DNA of 64,000 nucleotides from Knoellia koreensis (GTDB lineage Bacteria > Actinomycetota > Actinomycetes > Actinomycetales > Dermatophilaceae): the NCBI RefSeq assembly GCF_013041615.1, contig NZ_JABEPQ010000003.1:372001-436000 (forward strand), in the 5' to 3' direction. Each line of letters begins with the position of its first letter. The first letter of the stretch is position 1. The notes beneath the pieces were generated by a model. That model did no database searches. It was not told the origin of the DNA and saw only the letters and a program-made list of their open reading frames with translations. Positions 33,901 to 42,220 of this stretch are shown here, piece after piece. The translations under genes and the position numbers were made by a program.

Positions 33901-35355
33901 GTACTGGTCCTCGGACCAGAAGTTGTAGTCGGCCCAGTGCGGCATGCCCGAGCCGAGCATGTCCTTGGCCGTGCTCGGCTCCCACTCGTCGTACATCCAC
34001 GCCGAGTCGGGGTAGAGGTTGTGGTAGTTGTTCGGCGTCAGGTAGAAGGGCCCGATGGCGATCTCGTCATACCCGGGGATCGCCGGCTGCGCGCCGGTGC
34101 CCTCCCACGTGAGCATCACGACCGAGGAGTCCAGGTCCTGCTTCGGCGTGCTCATGTGCTCGACACCGTTGTAGATCGCCGAACGGGCACCGGTCTTCTT
34201 GACGACGTCGTCGAGCTCGTTGAGGTAGCGCACGACGGCATCACCCATGGTGTCGACCTCAGGGTCGGCGGCGACGAAGTCCTTGACCTTGGGGCAGTTC
34301 GCCAGCTGACCTGGCAGCTCGTCGGCGCCGAGGGAGAACAGCGGGGCGTCGAACCAGCTCGAGAACTCGGCGACGATCTCCTTGGTCTTCGCGACGGCCT
34401 CGGGGCGGGTGAAGTCGGTGATCCAGTTCGGCGTCAGGTGGGAGTGGGTGTACTGCTGCGCGCATGGCTTCGCGCCGGAGCCCATGCCGATGTCGAACGT
34501 CTCGTTCATGCGCGTCGCGTGGCCCGGCATCTCCAGGCCGGCCATGATCTGGACGTGCTGCGTGGCCGCGAGCGCCTTGAGCCGCTCGATGTCCGCACGG
34601 CTGTAGGAGCTGTCCGGCTCGGCCAGACCGGGGAACTTGTCGCTGTAGAGCCGGAAGCCCTCGGACTCGGCGAGGTGGAGGAACAGGGTGTTGAGCTTGA
34701 GCTGGCCCATCCGGCGGATGAGGTTCTCCAGGTAGCCCATCTCCCAGTACTTGCGGCCGGACTCGAGCTGGACCATCCGCACCGCCTGGGCCGGCACGTC
34801 CGTGCTCTGGGCCCGCGGGACGGTGCGCTTGTCGGCGCTGGCCCCGAGGAGCTGCACGAGGGTGCGGGTGCCGTAGAACAGCCCGTGGGTGGAGGCCGCT
34901 TCGATGGTGATCGGCCCGCGGGTGTCGAGCCGGTAGCCCTCGGCCCCGAGCGCCTTGTCGTCCACCAGGCGCAGGACGAGGTCGCCGCGCTGGGCGTCCT
35001 TGACCTGACCGGTCATCTGCAGCGGCAACCCGGTGAGCTCCCGGAGCTCGACCTGGGTCTGCTTGGCCAGGGTCTGGGTGTCCTGCTTGACCGGTCCGGG
35101 GAACTCGGCCTTGCCGGCCGGGCGCAGCATGAGGTCACGCGAGGTCGGGTCGACGAGGATGCGCGAGGACGCGCCCAGGGTGACCGAGCCGGTCGCGGCG
35201 GTCCATGACGTCGGGCGCGGCACGAGCGCGTCCCGACCGCTCGGGGCCGCGGCGGCGTTCGGGGCGGCCGGAGCCGCCACGGCGGCTCCCGAGGCCAGCA
35301 ACCCTCCGATGATTGACCCGATGACTAGACTGATCACGCGACGACGTTGGCGCAT
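30991..35355 (-). CDS. Secreted multidomain glycosidase: GH20-like + LamG + GH29 alpha-L-fucosidase + NEW3 + F5/8C
   Basis: This 1454-residue protein starts with a signal peptide (RQRRRVISLVIGSIIGGLLASGAAVAAPAAP). Domains in order: a GH20b-type N-domain (about 45-170); a GH20-like barrel (about 175-500) with FSLGADELP supplying the Asp-Glu pair of hexosaminidases; a LamG-type jelly roll (about 560-745); a GH29 fucosidase (about 760-1140) with FGIFIHWGAYSVPAWG, KYFVLTSKHHEGVSLF and nucleophile motif ILWCDGQWDKP; a NEW3 domain (about 1210-1300); and an F5/8C (CBM32/47-like) domain ending with RYVRIQLES and LAEVEVRG. It should release fucose, and perhaps hexosamine, from glycans outside the cell. 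The frame is unbroken. It diverges from the GntR gene and heads the fucose island. Confidence 0.9.
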   Translation of the reverse strand: MRQRRRVISLVIGSIIGGLLASGAAVAAPAAPNAAAAPSGRDALVPRPTSWTAATGSVTLGASSRILVDPTSRDLMLRPAGKAEFPGPVKQDTQTLAKQTQVELRELTGLPLQMTGQVKDAQRGDLVLRLVDDKALGAEGYRLDTRGPITIEAASTHGLFYGTRTLVQLLGASADKRTVPRAQSTDVPAQAVRMVQLESGRKYWEMGYLENLIRRMGQLKLNTLFLHLAESEGFRLYSDKFPGLAEPDSSYSRADIERLKALAATQHVQIMAGLEMPGHATRMNETFDIGMGSGAKPCAQQYTHSHLTPNWITDFTRPEAVAKTKEIVAEFSSWFDAPLFSLGADELPGQLANCPKVKDFVAADPEVDTMGDAVVRYLNELDDVVKKTGARSAIYNGVEHMSTPKQDLDSSVVMLTWEGTGAQPAIPGYDEIAIGPFYLTPNNYHNLYPDSAWMYDEWEPSTAKDMLGSGMPHWADYNFWSEDQYWENLSNLPRAVIADRSWNASPTPDTLADFEARYAALPLPRGYVTKATPPRVDDGKPSHRWTFEPAAYPKGWTWAGSPGNTLFVDDVAGKLDGSTYIINNPEPVKDGVVGGSFRFDNGGDGVGFGGVDVAEPWSVSTWVKLSDTSGEQVLLSSKDGALKLRQAGTGKVGFSKTGVGDFSFDVTLPGDRWVNVMWTARKGETTLYVDGQRVGRVAASIALPLRSIGVKGTTLKGNLDELTTWDEQLGEAAVKSYVGGFEQPAWKYEPTVASLNSHEVPAWFNNDKFGIFIHWGAYSVPAWGPRGSYAEWYWNYMQSWGTPTNAYHKETYGQDFNYDQFIGQWKAEKFNPQEWVDLFNEAGAKYFVLTSKHHEGVSLFDSKVSGRDTVDLGPGRDLAGDLFKAAKADGKLKAGFYYSLYEWFNPNYTGRPYTNPYTGAQVPYTGIGPVNSYVDDYMLPQMRELIDQYDPDILWCDGQWDKPASYWKTAGVIADYYNKARDRERDVVVANRCKIQTGNLDSEELDFQTPEYTVKPDITTDKWESSRGIAHSYGYNANEPIEDYQTTDQLVDSFVDIVSKNGNLLLDIGPKADGTVPELMAQRLREMGQWLKVNGEAVYGTTYWNRAEEPASSVPVRYTVKNGAFYATALDWPGATLTLGADVPVADNSTISLLGSDGKALAWKRDANGRVVVTMPAAGADATTSKNAFTFKVTTPGVSTQLRTTLTGASELAPGSSGILQAAIRNVGGTSSAPATIQVAGPSGWTVSPQSADVPALAPGETYTVPVQVTVPEGATGSGTVTVRTTSAGVTTTASATIAVQLPNLSRGKSATQSSLAWGGVPERAVDGNRDGNFNGNSVTHTAEPSNQAWWQVDLGAVAATDRVELWNRTDCCSDRLSNYWVMASQQPFPSGSLETVRTSPAVTAVRVAATAGRPSAVKLPDGTKARYVRIQLESATNPLSLAEVEVRGTPITP

Positions 35356-35399
35356 AACCCGGCCCTTCCTGGACGAATGGGTGAGGCAAAGGTGGGATG

Positions 35400-35429
35400 A
35401 ATGTAGGGCAACTGGGCGCAGGTCGGCAA
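35400..35429 (-). promoter_or_regulatory. Possible promoter of the multidomain fucosidase gene
   Basis: On the minus strand TTGCCG (35424-35429), an 18-bp spacer and TACATT (35400-35405) lie about 45 bp before the ATG, leaving a leader that contains an AGGAAGGG ribosome-binding region. Confidence 0.4.
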
Positions 35430-35485
35430 CAGATAGGCTCCGCGCAGCGATACGGGCGGGACACGACAGGGAAGAGGTGGTGCGG

Positions 35486-36196
35486 GTGGCCGTCACCGAC
35501 GAGGCGATCGTCAAGATCAAGGACATGATCGTCCGGGGCGACCTGGGGCCGGGCGACCGGCTGCCGCGCGAGGCCGATCTGGCCGAGCGGCTCGGCCTGT
35601 CCCGCAACAGCCTGCGCGAGGCAGTCAAGGCGCTGTCGCTCATCCATGTCCTCGATGTGCGCCAGGGTGACGGCACCTACGTCACGAGCCTCGAACCAGC
35701 ACTGCTCATGGGCGCCATGGAGTTCGTCGTGGACTTCCACCGCGACCACACCGTCCTGGAGTTCCTCGAGGTGCGCCGCGTGCTGGAGCCGGCGGCGACC
35801 GCGATGGCGAGCCTGCGGATGAGCGACGAGGACGTCCAGGCCCTGCGCGACCACCTCGCGGCCGTGCCCGCCGAGCCGAGCGTCGAGGAGCTGGTCCAGT
35901 CCGACCTGGAGTTCCACCGGATGGTGGCGCGCGGCTCGGGCAACAAGGTGCTGGGCTCGCTGCTCGACAGCCTCTCCGGCCCGACCCACCGGGCCCGCGT
36001 GTGGCGCGGCATGACCCAGGACAACGCGGTCGACCGGACCATCCGCGAGCACCATGCAATCGTCGACGCCATCGCGTCGCACCAACCGGACGTGGCCCGC
36101 GCCGCCGCCACCATCCACGTGGCCGGCGTCGAGGAGTGGCTGCGCGCGTCGCTGGGGTCGCAGCAGCCGACCGGGCAGACCCCCGACGCGACCTGA
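35486..36196 (+). CDS. GntR/FadR-family transcriptional regulator
   Basis: The 236-residue protein has the GntR winged helix (residues 3-70: VKIKDMIVRGDLGPGDRLPREADLAERLGLSRNSLREAVKALSLIHVLDVRQGDGTYV) and an FCD effector domain (about 85-225) whose DLEFHRMVAR, REHHAIVDAI and HVAGVEEWL segments supply the metal/ligand His residues. FCD regulators typically sense sugar acids. GTG 35486 is chosen for the AAGAGG 8 nt upstream. Set between the fucosidase and the fucose catabolic genes, it probably represses them until a pathway intermediate such as L-fuconate accumulates; no shared operator sequence was evident by eye. Confidence 0.88.
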   Translation: MAVTDEAIVKIKDMIVRGDLGPGDRLPREADLAERLGLSRNSLREAVKALSLIHVLDVRQGDGTYVTSLEPALLMGAMEFVVDFHRDHTVLEFLEVRRVLEPAATAMASLRMSDEDVQALRDHLAAVPAEPSVEELVQSDLEFHRMVARGSGNKVLGSLLDSLSGPTHRARVWRGMTQDNAVDRTIREHHAIVDAIASHQPDVARAAATIHVAGVEEWLRASLGSQQPTGQTPDAT

Positions 36197-36202
36197 GCCG
36201 GC

Positions 36203-36964
36203 CTACTGCTCGACCGGCCGCAACCGCAACGCCTGCATCCCACCGTCCACCGCCAGGGCGACACCGGTGGTCGAGCCGGACGCCGGCGACGCGAGGTAGA
36301 CGACGGCCCCGGCGACCTCCTCGGCGCTGACGAGGCGCCCGTGCGGCTGCCGGGCGTTGAGCGCATCGCGCTCGGCCTGGGGGTCGTCCGCCTTCTCGAG
36401 CAACCGGCCGATCCACGGAGTGTCGGCGGTGCCGGGGCTGACGGCGTTGACCCGGATGCCCTCGCGCACGTGGTCGGCGGCCATCGCGCGGGTGAGCGCG
36501 TGGACCGCGCCCTTGCTGGCGGAGTAGAGGGCGCGTTGCGGCAGGCCCGCGGTCGCGGCGATCGAGCCGGTGTTGACGACGGCGGCCCGTGACGAGGCGC
36601 GCAGGTGGGGCAGCGCGGCCCGCGTCACCCGGGCCATGCCGACCACGTTGACGTCCAGGACGCGCGCCCACTCGGCGTCCTCGTTGTCGGCGACCGTGCC
36701 CTGTGCGCCGATGCCGGCGTTGTTGACGACGACGTCGATGCCGCCCCAGTTGTCGACCACCTGCGCGACGGCTGCGCGCACCGACTCGTCGTCGGCGACG
36801 TCGCAGCGCACCGGGAGGGTCTGGTCGTCGGCGGTGACGTCGGAGGGGTCGAGGTCGAGGACCGCCACCCGGGCGCCACGCTCCCGCAGGGCCGAGACCA
36901 CCGCGGCCCCGATTCCCGACGCACCACCGGTCACCACCGCGACCGCACCCGCGAAGTCGTCCAT
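36203..36964 (-). CDS. SDR-family oxidoreductase, probable 2-keto-3-deoxy-L-fuconate or L-fucose dehydrogenase
   Basis: This 253-residue classical SDR has the cofactor motif VVTGGASGIGAAVV, NNAG (VVNNAGIG), catalytic Ser in NTGSIAATAG and YSASKGA. An Asp after the second strand (VLDLDPSDV) favours NAD+. In the non-phosphorylating fucose pathway an SDR oxidises either L-fucose or 2-keto-3-deoxy-L-fuconate. Because an aldo-keto reductase likely performs the first step here, the later step is more probable. An AAAGGAGG site 4 nt before the ATG is the strongest in the region. It diverges from the dehydratase gene. Confidence 0.82.
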   Translation of the reverse strand: MDDFAGAVAVVTGGASGIGAAVVSALRERGARVAVLDLDPSDVTADDQTLPVRCDVADDESVRAAVAQVVDNWGGIDVVVNNAGIGAQGTVADNEDAEWARVLDVNVVGMARVTRAALPHLRASSRAAVVNTGSIAATAGLPQRALYSASKGAVHALTRAMAADHVREGIRVNAVSPGTADTPWIGRLLEKADDPQAERDALNARQPHGRLVSAEEVAGAVVYLASPASGSTTGVALAVDGGMQALRLRPVEQ

Positions 36965-36987
36965 GCTGCCTCCTTTGGCTCACGTCC

Positions 36988-37024
36988 TTGACACACCTTA
37001 AAGATCCGATGTTTCATGGCGCAA
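36988..37024. promoter_or_regulatory. Divergent promoter region of the fucose catabolic genes
   Basis: Between the SDR and dehydratase genes, a plus-strand TTGACA lies at 36988-36993. On the minus strand TTGCGC (37019-37024) and TAAGGT (36995-37000) are 18 bp apart. The locally AT-rich ACCTTAAAGATCCGATG segment is a plausible site for the GntR regulator. No clear -10 matches the plus-strand TTGACA. Confidence 0.35.
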
Positions 37025-37055
37025 CACCACCTCCACGGGATCGGAGTCGCCCCCA

Positions 37056-38342
37056 GTGAGCACGATCGTTGGTCTTCAGACGCACGACGTGCGCTTTCCG
37101 ACCTCCCAGTCACTGGATGGCTCGGACGCGATGAACCCCGATCCCGACTACTCCGCGGCCTACGTCCGCGTCGTCACGGACGCCGGCGACGGCCTCGACG
37201 GACACGGGTTCGTCTTCACCATCGGGCGCGGCAACGACGTCCAGGTCAAGGCGATCGAGGCGCTGGCCGACCACGTCGTGGGGCTGGAGGTCGAGCCGCT
37301 GCTGGCCGACATGGGCGAGCCGTGGCGGCTGCTGACCCAGGACTCCCAGCTGCGCTGGCTCGGGCCGGAGAAGGGAGTCATGCACATGGCGGCCGGCGCG
37401 GTGCTCACCGCGTTGTGGGACCTCAAGGCCAAGCGGGCGGGTATGCCGCTGTGGCAGCTCCTCGCGACGATGTCACCGCAGGAGCTCGTCGCCGCCGTCG
37501 ACTTCCGCTACCTGCGCGACGTCCTCACCGAGGACGACGCCCTCGAGCTGCTGCGCGCCGCCGAACCCGGCCGCGCCGAGCGGATGGCGACGCTCCTGCG
37601 CACCGGCTACCCGGCATACACGACGACCCCCGGGTGGCTCGGGTACGACGACGCCAAGCTGGAGCGCCTCAGCAAGGAGGCCGTCAGCGAGGGCTTCACC
37701 CAGATCAAGCTCAAGGTCGGCTCCGACCTGCAGGAGGACCGCCGCCGAATGGGGATCGCGCGCGCGGCGGTGGGACCCGACATCCGCATCGCCATCGACG
37801 CCAACCAGCGGTGGGAGGTCCAGGAGGCCATCGACTGGGTGGGTGAGCTCGCCGAGTTCGACCTCGCCTGGGTCGAGGAGCCCACCTCCCCCGACGACGT
37901 CCTCGGCCACGCCGCCATCGCCAAGGGCATCGCGCCGACGCCCGTCGCCACCGGCGAGCACATGATGAACCGGGTCCTGGCCAAGCAGTACCTCCAGGCA
38001 GGCGCGGTGCAGGTGCTGCAGATCGACGCCACCCGCGTGGCCGGCGTCAACGAGAACCTCGCCATGTTGTTGCTGGCGGCCAAGTTCGGCGTCCGGGTCT
38101 GTCCGCACGCCGGTGGTGTCGGACTCTGTGAGGCCGTGCAGCACCTGTCGATGTTCGACTACGTCGCGCTCTCCGGGACCACCCAGGACCGCTGCATCGA
38201 GTACGTCGACCACCTGCACGAGCACTTCGCCACGCCCGTGGTGATCGAGGACGGCCACTACGTCGCGCCGACCGCGCCCGGCGCCGGCACCGAGATGCTG
38301 CCCGAGTCGATCGCCGCCTACGAGGTGCGCAACGACTCATGA
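37056..38342 (+). CDS. L-fuconate dehydratase
   Basis: The 428-residue enolase-superfamily enzyme converts L-fuconate to 2-keto-3-deoxy-L-fuconate. The N-terminus [26 protein letters not shown] is distinctive of fuconate dehydratases. The barrel has the KxK base motif IKLKVG (about 214-219), metal ligands in IDANQRW, WVEEP and TGEHM, and the His base in [10 protein letters not shown]. The GTG start has little ribosome-binding support, but the family N-terminus begins here. It is the first gene of a run of seven plus-strand genes reaching the ABC importer; the aldo-keto reductase ATG overlaps its stop. Confidence 0.92.
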   Translation: MSTIVGLQTHDVRFPTSQSLDGSDAMNPDPDYSAAYVRVVTDAGDGLDGHGFVFTIGRGNDVQVKAIEALADHVVGLEVEPLLADMGEPWRLLTQDSQLRWLGPEKGVMHMAAGAVLTALWDLKAKRAGMPLWQLLATMSPQELVAAVDFRYLRDVLTEDDALELLRAAEPGRAERMATLLRTGYPAYTTTPGWLGYDDAKLERLSKEAVSEGFTQIKLKVGSDLQEDRRRMGIARAAVGPDIRIAIDANQRWEVQEAIDWVGELAEFDLAWVEEPTSPDDVLGHAAIAKGIAPTPVATGEHMMNRVLAKQYLQAGAVQVLQIDATRVAGVNENLAMLLLAAKFGVRVCPHAGGVGLCEAVQHLSMFDYVALSGTTQDRCIEYVDHLHEHFATPVVIEDGHYVAPTAPGAGTEMLPESIAAYEVRNDS

Positions 38343-39310
38343 ACCGCACCCGTCCGACGCTCGCCCTCGGTTGCGCCCAGCTGGGCAACCTCTTCGAGGC
38401 GATCGACGACGCCTCAGCGCGGGAGTTGCTGGAACTGGCTTGGGACACCGGAGTTCGCGTGTTCGACACGGCGCCGCACTATGGGCTCGGACTCAGCGAG
38501 CGGCGGCTCGGCAACTTCCTCGCCACGCTCACGCCGGCCGAGCGCGCAGAGGCCGTGGTGTCGACCAAGGTGGGCCGTCTGCTGGCGCCGACACCTGACC
38601 GAGCTTCTGCCACCGACCTCGAGGCGGGCTTCGACGTACCCGCCACCCACGAGCGGGTGTGGGACGCGAGCACCGACGGGGTCCGCCGTTCGCTCGAGGC
38701 ATCGCTCGTGCGGCTCGGTCTCGACCGCGTCGACACGGCATACCTGCACGACCCCGACGAGTACCCCGCCACCGAGCGGTCGGTCGAGACCGGGATCGCA
38801 GCACTCGCGGAGCTGCGCGACGAGGGCCTCGTGCGCGCGGTCGGCACCGGCAGCAAGTCGGTCGCCGCGATGCTCACGACCCTCGACCAGCCGGCCACCA
38901 CGGCGATGATGGTCGCCGGCCGCCACACCCTGATCGACCGGTCGGCCGACGCCGACCTCCTGCCGAGGTGTCTGCGGCGTGGCACCGAGGTCGCGGTCGC
39001 CGGCGTCTACAACTCCGGACTGCTGGCGACGCCACGGCCGAGCGGTCGTTTCGAGTATGCCGAGGCGCCGGCTCACGTCGTCGCCCTCGCCCAGCGCGTG
39101 GCCGCCACCTGCGAGCGCCACGGCGTCGACCTGCCCACCGCCGCCCTGCAGTTCGCCGGCCGCGACGAGTCCGTCAGCCGCGTGGTGGTCGGCGCACGCA
39201 CGCCCGGCCAGCTGCGCACCAACCTCGAACGGTGGTCCACCGCCGTGCCCGAGTCGCTGTGGGACGAGCTCGCCGGCCTCGAGCTCATCGGCACCACGGT
39301 GGCGACATGA
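38339..39310 (+). CDS. Aldo/keto reductase, probable L-fucose dehydrogenase
   Basis: This 323-residue TIM-barrel oxidoreductase has the AKR catalytic residues Asp and Tyr in [17 protein letters not shown], Lys in VVSTKVG and His in AYLHDPDE. The [11 protein letters not shown] start and the overall form match the D-threo-aldose/L-fucose 1-dehydrogenase group, which oxidises L-fucose to L-fuconolactone. It overlaps the dehydratase gene upstream and the lactonase gene downstream by ATGA, so the three are translated together. Pyridoxal 4-dehydrogenase is a close alternative function but does not fit the neighbourhood. Confidence 0.86.
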   Translation: MNRTRPTLALGCAQLGNLFEAIDDASARELLELAWDTGVRVFDTAPHYGLGLSERRLGNFLATLTPAERAEAVVSTKVGRLLAPTPDRASATDLEAGFDVPATHERVWDASTDGVRRSLEASLVRLGLDRVDTAYLHDPDEYPATERSVETGIAALAELRDEGLVRAVGTGSKSVAAMLTTLDQPATTAMMVAGRHTLIDRSADADLLPRCLRRGTEVAVAGVYNSGLLATPRPSGRFEYAEAPAHVVALAQRVAATCERHGVDLPTAALQFAGRDESVSRVVVGARTPGQLRTNLERWSTAVPESLWDELAGLELIGTTVAT

Positions 39311-40143
39311 GGGTCGACGCGCACCTGCACCTGTGGGACCCGGCGCTGGGTGTCTACGACTGGATCACCCCGGAGCTCGGTCCGCTGAACCGTGCCTTCT
39401 CTGCGGACGAAGCGCAGAAGGTGTTGGCGGACAACCGGATCGATGCCGCGGTGCTCGTGCAGGCGGCCGACTCGACCGCGGACACGGACGCCATGCTGCT
39501 GGCCGCGGCCGGGCACCCATGGGTGGCCGGGGTGGTCGGCTGGCTCGACCTCGAGGACGACGCGGGCGCTGCCGAGGCGCTCGACCGGTGGGGCGAGGAC
39601 GAGGTGCTGAGCGGGGTGCGCCAGCTCGTGCACGACGACCCGCGCGCCGACCTGCTGGAGCGGCCCGAGGTCCTGCGCACCCTGCACGAGGTGGCCGCCC
39701 GCGGTCTCGCCTTCGACGTGCCGGATGCCTTTCCACGGCACCTCGGCCAGGCGGCGATGATCGCCGAGCAGGTGCCGGAGCTCGTCGTGGTGGTCGACCA
39801 CCTGGGCAAGCCGCCCAGGGAGGACGCGGAGGCCATGGGGCGCTGGGAGAGCCAGATCCGCGCCGTCGCCGCCAACGCCAACACGGTCGCGAAGGTGTCG
39901 GGCCTGGGACTTGCCGACGCGGCATACACGGTGGACGCCCTGCGGCACGTCTGGGACGTCGCCCTCGAGGCGTTCGGCCCCGACCGACTCATGCTCGGCA
40001 GCGACTGGCCCGTGTCACTGGTGCACGCGACGTACGCCGAGACGGTCGGGGTGCTCGCCGATCTGGTCGGCGAGCTGTCCGAGCCGGAGCAGGCCGAGCT
40101 GTGGTCCGGCACCGCGACGAGGACTTACCGACTGACTGGCTGA
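39307..40143 (+). CDS. L-fuconolactonase (amidohydrolase family)
   Basis: The 278 residues form an amidohydrolase-2 barrel: the HxH metal motif in VDAHLHLWDP at the N-terminus, VVVDHLGKPP near residue 165 and the catalytic Asp in MLGSDWPVS near residue 232. This COG3618 group hydrolyses sugar-acid lactones, here L-fucono-1,5-lactone to L-fuconate. The ATG at 39307 overlaps the reductase stop; longer frames upstream are out-of-frame readings of that gene. It provides the step between the dehydrogenase and the dehydratase. Confidence 0.88.
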   Translation: MRVDAHLHLWDPALGVYDWITPELGPLNRAFSADEAQKVLADNRIDAAVLVQAADSTADTDAMLLAAAGHPWVAGVVGWLDLEDDAGAAEALDRWGEDEVLSGVRQLVHDDPRADLLERPEVLRTLHEVAARGLAFDVPDAFPRHLGQAAMIAEQVPELVVVVDHLGKPPREDAEAMGRWESQIRAVAANANTVAKVSGLGLADAAYTVDALRHVWDVALEAFGPDRLMLGSDWPVSLVHATYAETVGVLADLVGELSEPEQAELWSGTATRTYRLTG

Positions 40144-40184
40144 CCCGCCGACCCGAACGACGATTCCGAGGATGTGATCGCGAC

Positions 40185-40619
40185 ATGCTGCAGGGAGTGG
40201 ACCCGGTGCTCACCGGCCAGGTGCTGCTGCACCTCGACGCCATGGGGCACTCCGACGCGGTGGCCGTGGTCGACGCCCACTTCCCGGCCCACCGCCTCGG
40301 CCAGCGGGTGATCGACCTGCCCGGGCTGGGTACACCGCGCGTGCTGCGCGCCGTCCGCACCGTCGTGCCGCTCGACGACGCGCCCGCCCTCGACCTCATG
40401 ACCTCGGCGGACGGCTCGGTGCTCGCGGTGCAGAAGGAGCTCATGGCAGCCGCCGGGGTCGACGACACGTCGACCCGGTTCGTCGACCGGTTCGACTACT
40501 ACGGCCTCGCCCAGGAGGCCTACGTCGTGATCCGCACCGGCGAGACGCGGGTCTACGGAAATGCCTTGCTGCGCAAGGGAGTCGTGGTCCTCCCCGGCGA
40601 GATTCGCGGTGACGCATGA
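40185..40619 (+). CDS. fucU: L-fucose mutarotase (RbsD/FucU family)
   Basis: This 144-residue protein interconverts alpha and beta anomers of L-fucose after import. RbsD/FucU marks are the N-terminal VLLHLDAMGHSDAVAVVDAHFPAH, containing the catalytic His, RVIDLPG, and the C-terminal TRVYGNALLRKGVVV. The ATG at 40185 gives the family N-terminus. It lies 41 bp after the lactonase and overlaps the ABC ATPase start, tying sugar entry to the catabolic genes. Confidence 0.88.
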   Translation: MLQGVDPVLTGQVLLHLDAMGHSDAVAVVDAHFPAHRLGQRVIDLPGLGTPRVLRAVRTVVPLDDAPALDLMTSADGSVLAVQKELMAAAGVDDTSTRFVDRFDYYGLAQEAYVVIRTGETRVYGNALLRKGVVVLPGEIRGDA

Positions 40620-42220
40620 GCGCGGCGGTGAGCGAGCAGACGGCGCCGTCGAGCACGGCCCTGCTGACCGTGGACGGCGTCAGCAAGGCCTTCCCCGGCG
40701 TCCAGGCCCTGTCGGACATGCATCTCGAGCTTCGCCATGGTGAGGTGCTCGCCGTCGTCGGCGAGAACGGTGCCGGCAAGTCGACGCTGATGAAGCTGCT
40801 GTCGGGCATCAACCAGGCCGACAGCGGGCACTTCCTGCTCGACGGGGTGCCCTTCCACGCCGACAACCCCAAGGAGGCGATGGAACAGGGCATCAGCATC
40901 ATCCACCAGGAGTTCAACCTGGTGCCCGACCTCACGGTCGCCCAGAACCTCTTCCTCGGTCGGGAGCCACGCTCGCGCGGCTGGTTCACCGCGGACCGCG
41001 ACCTGAACCGGCAGGCCGCCGACCTGATCGACCGGCTCGGGCTGGTGCTCGACCCCCGCGCCGTCGTCGGCACGCTCACCGTCGCCAAGCAGCAGATGGT
41101 CGAGATCGCGCGAGCACTGTCCTACGACGCCCGCGTGCTCATCATGGACGAGCCCACCGCCGCCCTCAACGACGCCGAGGTCGAGGTGCTGCACGACCTC
41201 ATCCGCGGCTTCGTGAGCCCGCGCACCGGTGTCATCTACATCAGCCACCGGATGGACGAGCTCAAGCGGATCAGCAACCGCATCACCGTGATTCGCGACG
41301 GCGCCTACATCGACACCCTCGACACCGAGTCCACGACGATGCCGCAGGTCATCTCCCGCATGGTCGGGCGGGCCATCGACACCAGCGCCCGTCCCGAGAA
41401 CGTGCGGGCGGACCGTCCCGTCGTGCTCTCGGTGGAGGGGCTCAGCACCAAGCACCTGTTGCGTGACGTCTCGTTCGAGCTGCGCCAGGGCGAGATCCTC
41501 GGCTTCGCCGGCCTCATGGGCGCCGGCCGCACCGAGGTGGCGCGGGCCCTGGTCGGTGCCGACCCCATCACGGCGGGCCGCATCACGGTCGATGGCAAGG
41601 AGGTGCGCATCCCGAACGCAGCCAAGGCGGCCGAGCTCGGGATCGGCTACCTGTCGGAGGACCGCAAGCACTTCGGCCTGTTGCTCGACCAGACGGTGTC
41701 GAGCAACATCGCCCTCTCGTCCCTGGGTGACAAGTTCTCCAGGCAGGGCTTCGTCGACGACCGCGCCATCCGCCGCGAGGCCGAGCGTGCGGTGACACGC
41801 CTGGGGATCAAGACGCCGTCGGTGGAGCAGGAGGTCAAGAACCTCTCCGGCGGCAACCAGCAGAAGGTCGTCGTGGGCCGTTGGCTCGCCAAGGACTGCG
41901 ACGTGCTGATCGTCGACGAGCCGACCCGCGGCATCGACGTCGGCGCCAAGGACGAGATCTACCGGCTCCTGAACGACCTTGCCGCGCAGGGAAAGTCGAT
42001 CATCGTCATCTCCAGCGAGCTGCCTGAGGTGCTGCGGCTGGCGCACCGCGTGGTGGTGATGAGCGAGGGCCGGGTCACCGGCGAGCTCGGGCCGGACGAG
42101 GCCACCCAGGAGAGCGTGATGGAGCTCGCCACCCAGCGCCGCAGTGCACCGGCGACCGTCGCCGAGGCCGAGGCCGAGCACCCCGAGGGCAGCCCTCACG
42201 ACGAGAGAGGACGGGCATGA
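40616..42220 (+). CDS. Sugar ABC importer ATP-binding protein (RbsA-like, two ATPase domains)
   Basis: The 534-residue protein has two nucleotide-binding domains. The first has Walker A GENGAGKSTLMKLLSG, QEFNLVPDLTVAQNLFLGREP and Walker B VLIMDEPTAAL; the second has a degenerate Walker A (FAGLMGAGRTEVARAL), signature LSGGNQQKVVVGRWLA and LIVDEPTRGIDVGAKDEIY, as in RbsA/MglA/AraG. It energises the permease and binding protein encoded next. The start overlaps fucU by 4 bp. Position argues for L-fucose as substrate. Confidence 0.93.
   Translation: MSAAVSEQTAPSSTALLTVDGVSKAFPGVQALSDMHLELRHGEVLAVVGENGAGKSTLMKLLSGINQADSGHFLLDGVPFHADNPKEAMEQGISIIHQEFNLVPDLTVAQNLFLGREPRSRGWFTADRDLNRQAADLIDRLGLVLDPRAVVGTLTVAKQQMVEIARALSYDARVLIMDEPTAALNDAEVEVLHDLIRGFVSPRTGVIYISHRMDELKRISNRITVIRDGAYIDTLDTESTTMPQVISRMVGRAIDTSARPENVRADRPVVLSVEGLSTKHLLRDVSFELRQGEILGFAGLMGAGRTEVARALVGADPITAGRITVDGKEVRIPNAAKAAELGIGYLSEDRKHFGLLLDQTVSSNIALSSLGDKFSRQGFVDDRAIRREAERAVTRLGIKTPSVEQEVKNLSGGNQQKVVVGRWLAKDCDVLIVDEPTRGIDVGAKDEIYRLLNDLAAQGKSIIVISSELPEVLRLAHRVVVMSEGRVTGELGPDEATQESVMELATQRRSAPATVAEAEAEHPEGSPHDERGRA

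Noticed and set aside
30991-35355. The double glycosidase as an assembly chimera of two genes
   Set aside because: The frame is continuous through a plausible LamG spacer with no internal stop or start signal between the barrels, and the composition is uniform; it remains worth confirming in relatives.
35356-37055. A shared GntR operator in the two fucose intergenic regions
   Set aside because: I compared both regions by eye and found no common dyad, so no operator is annotated.
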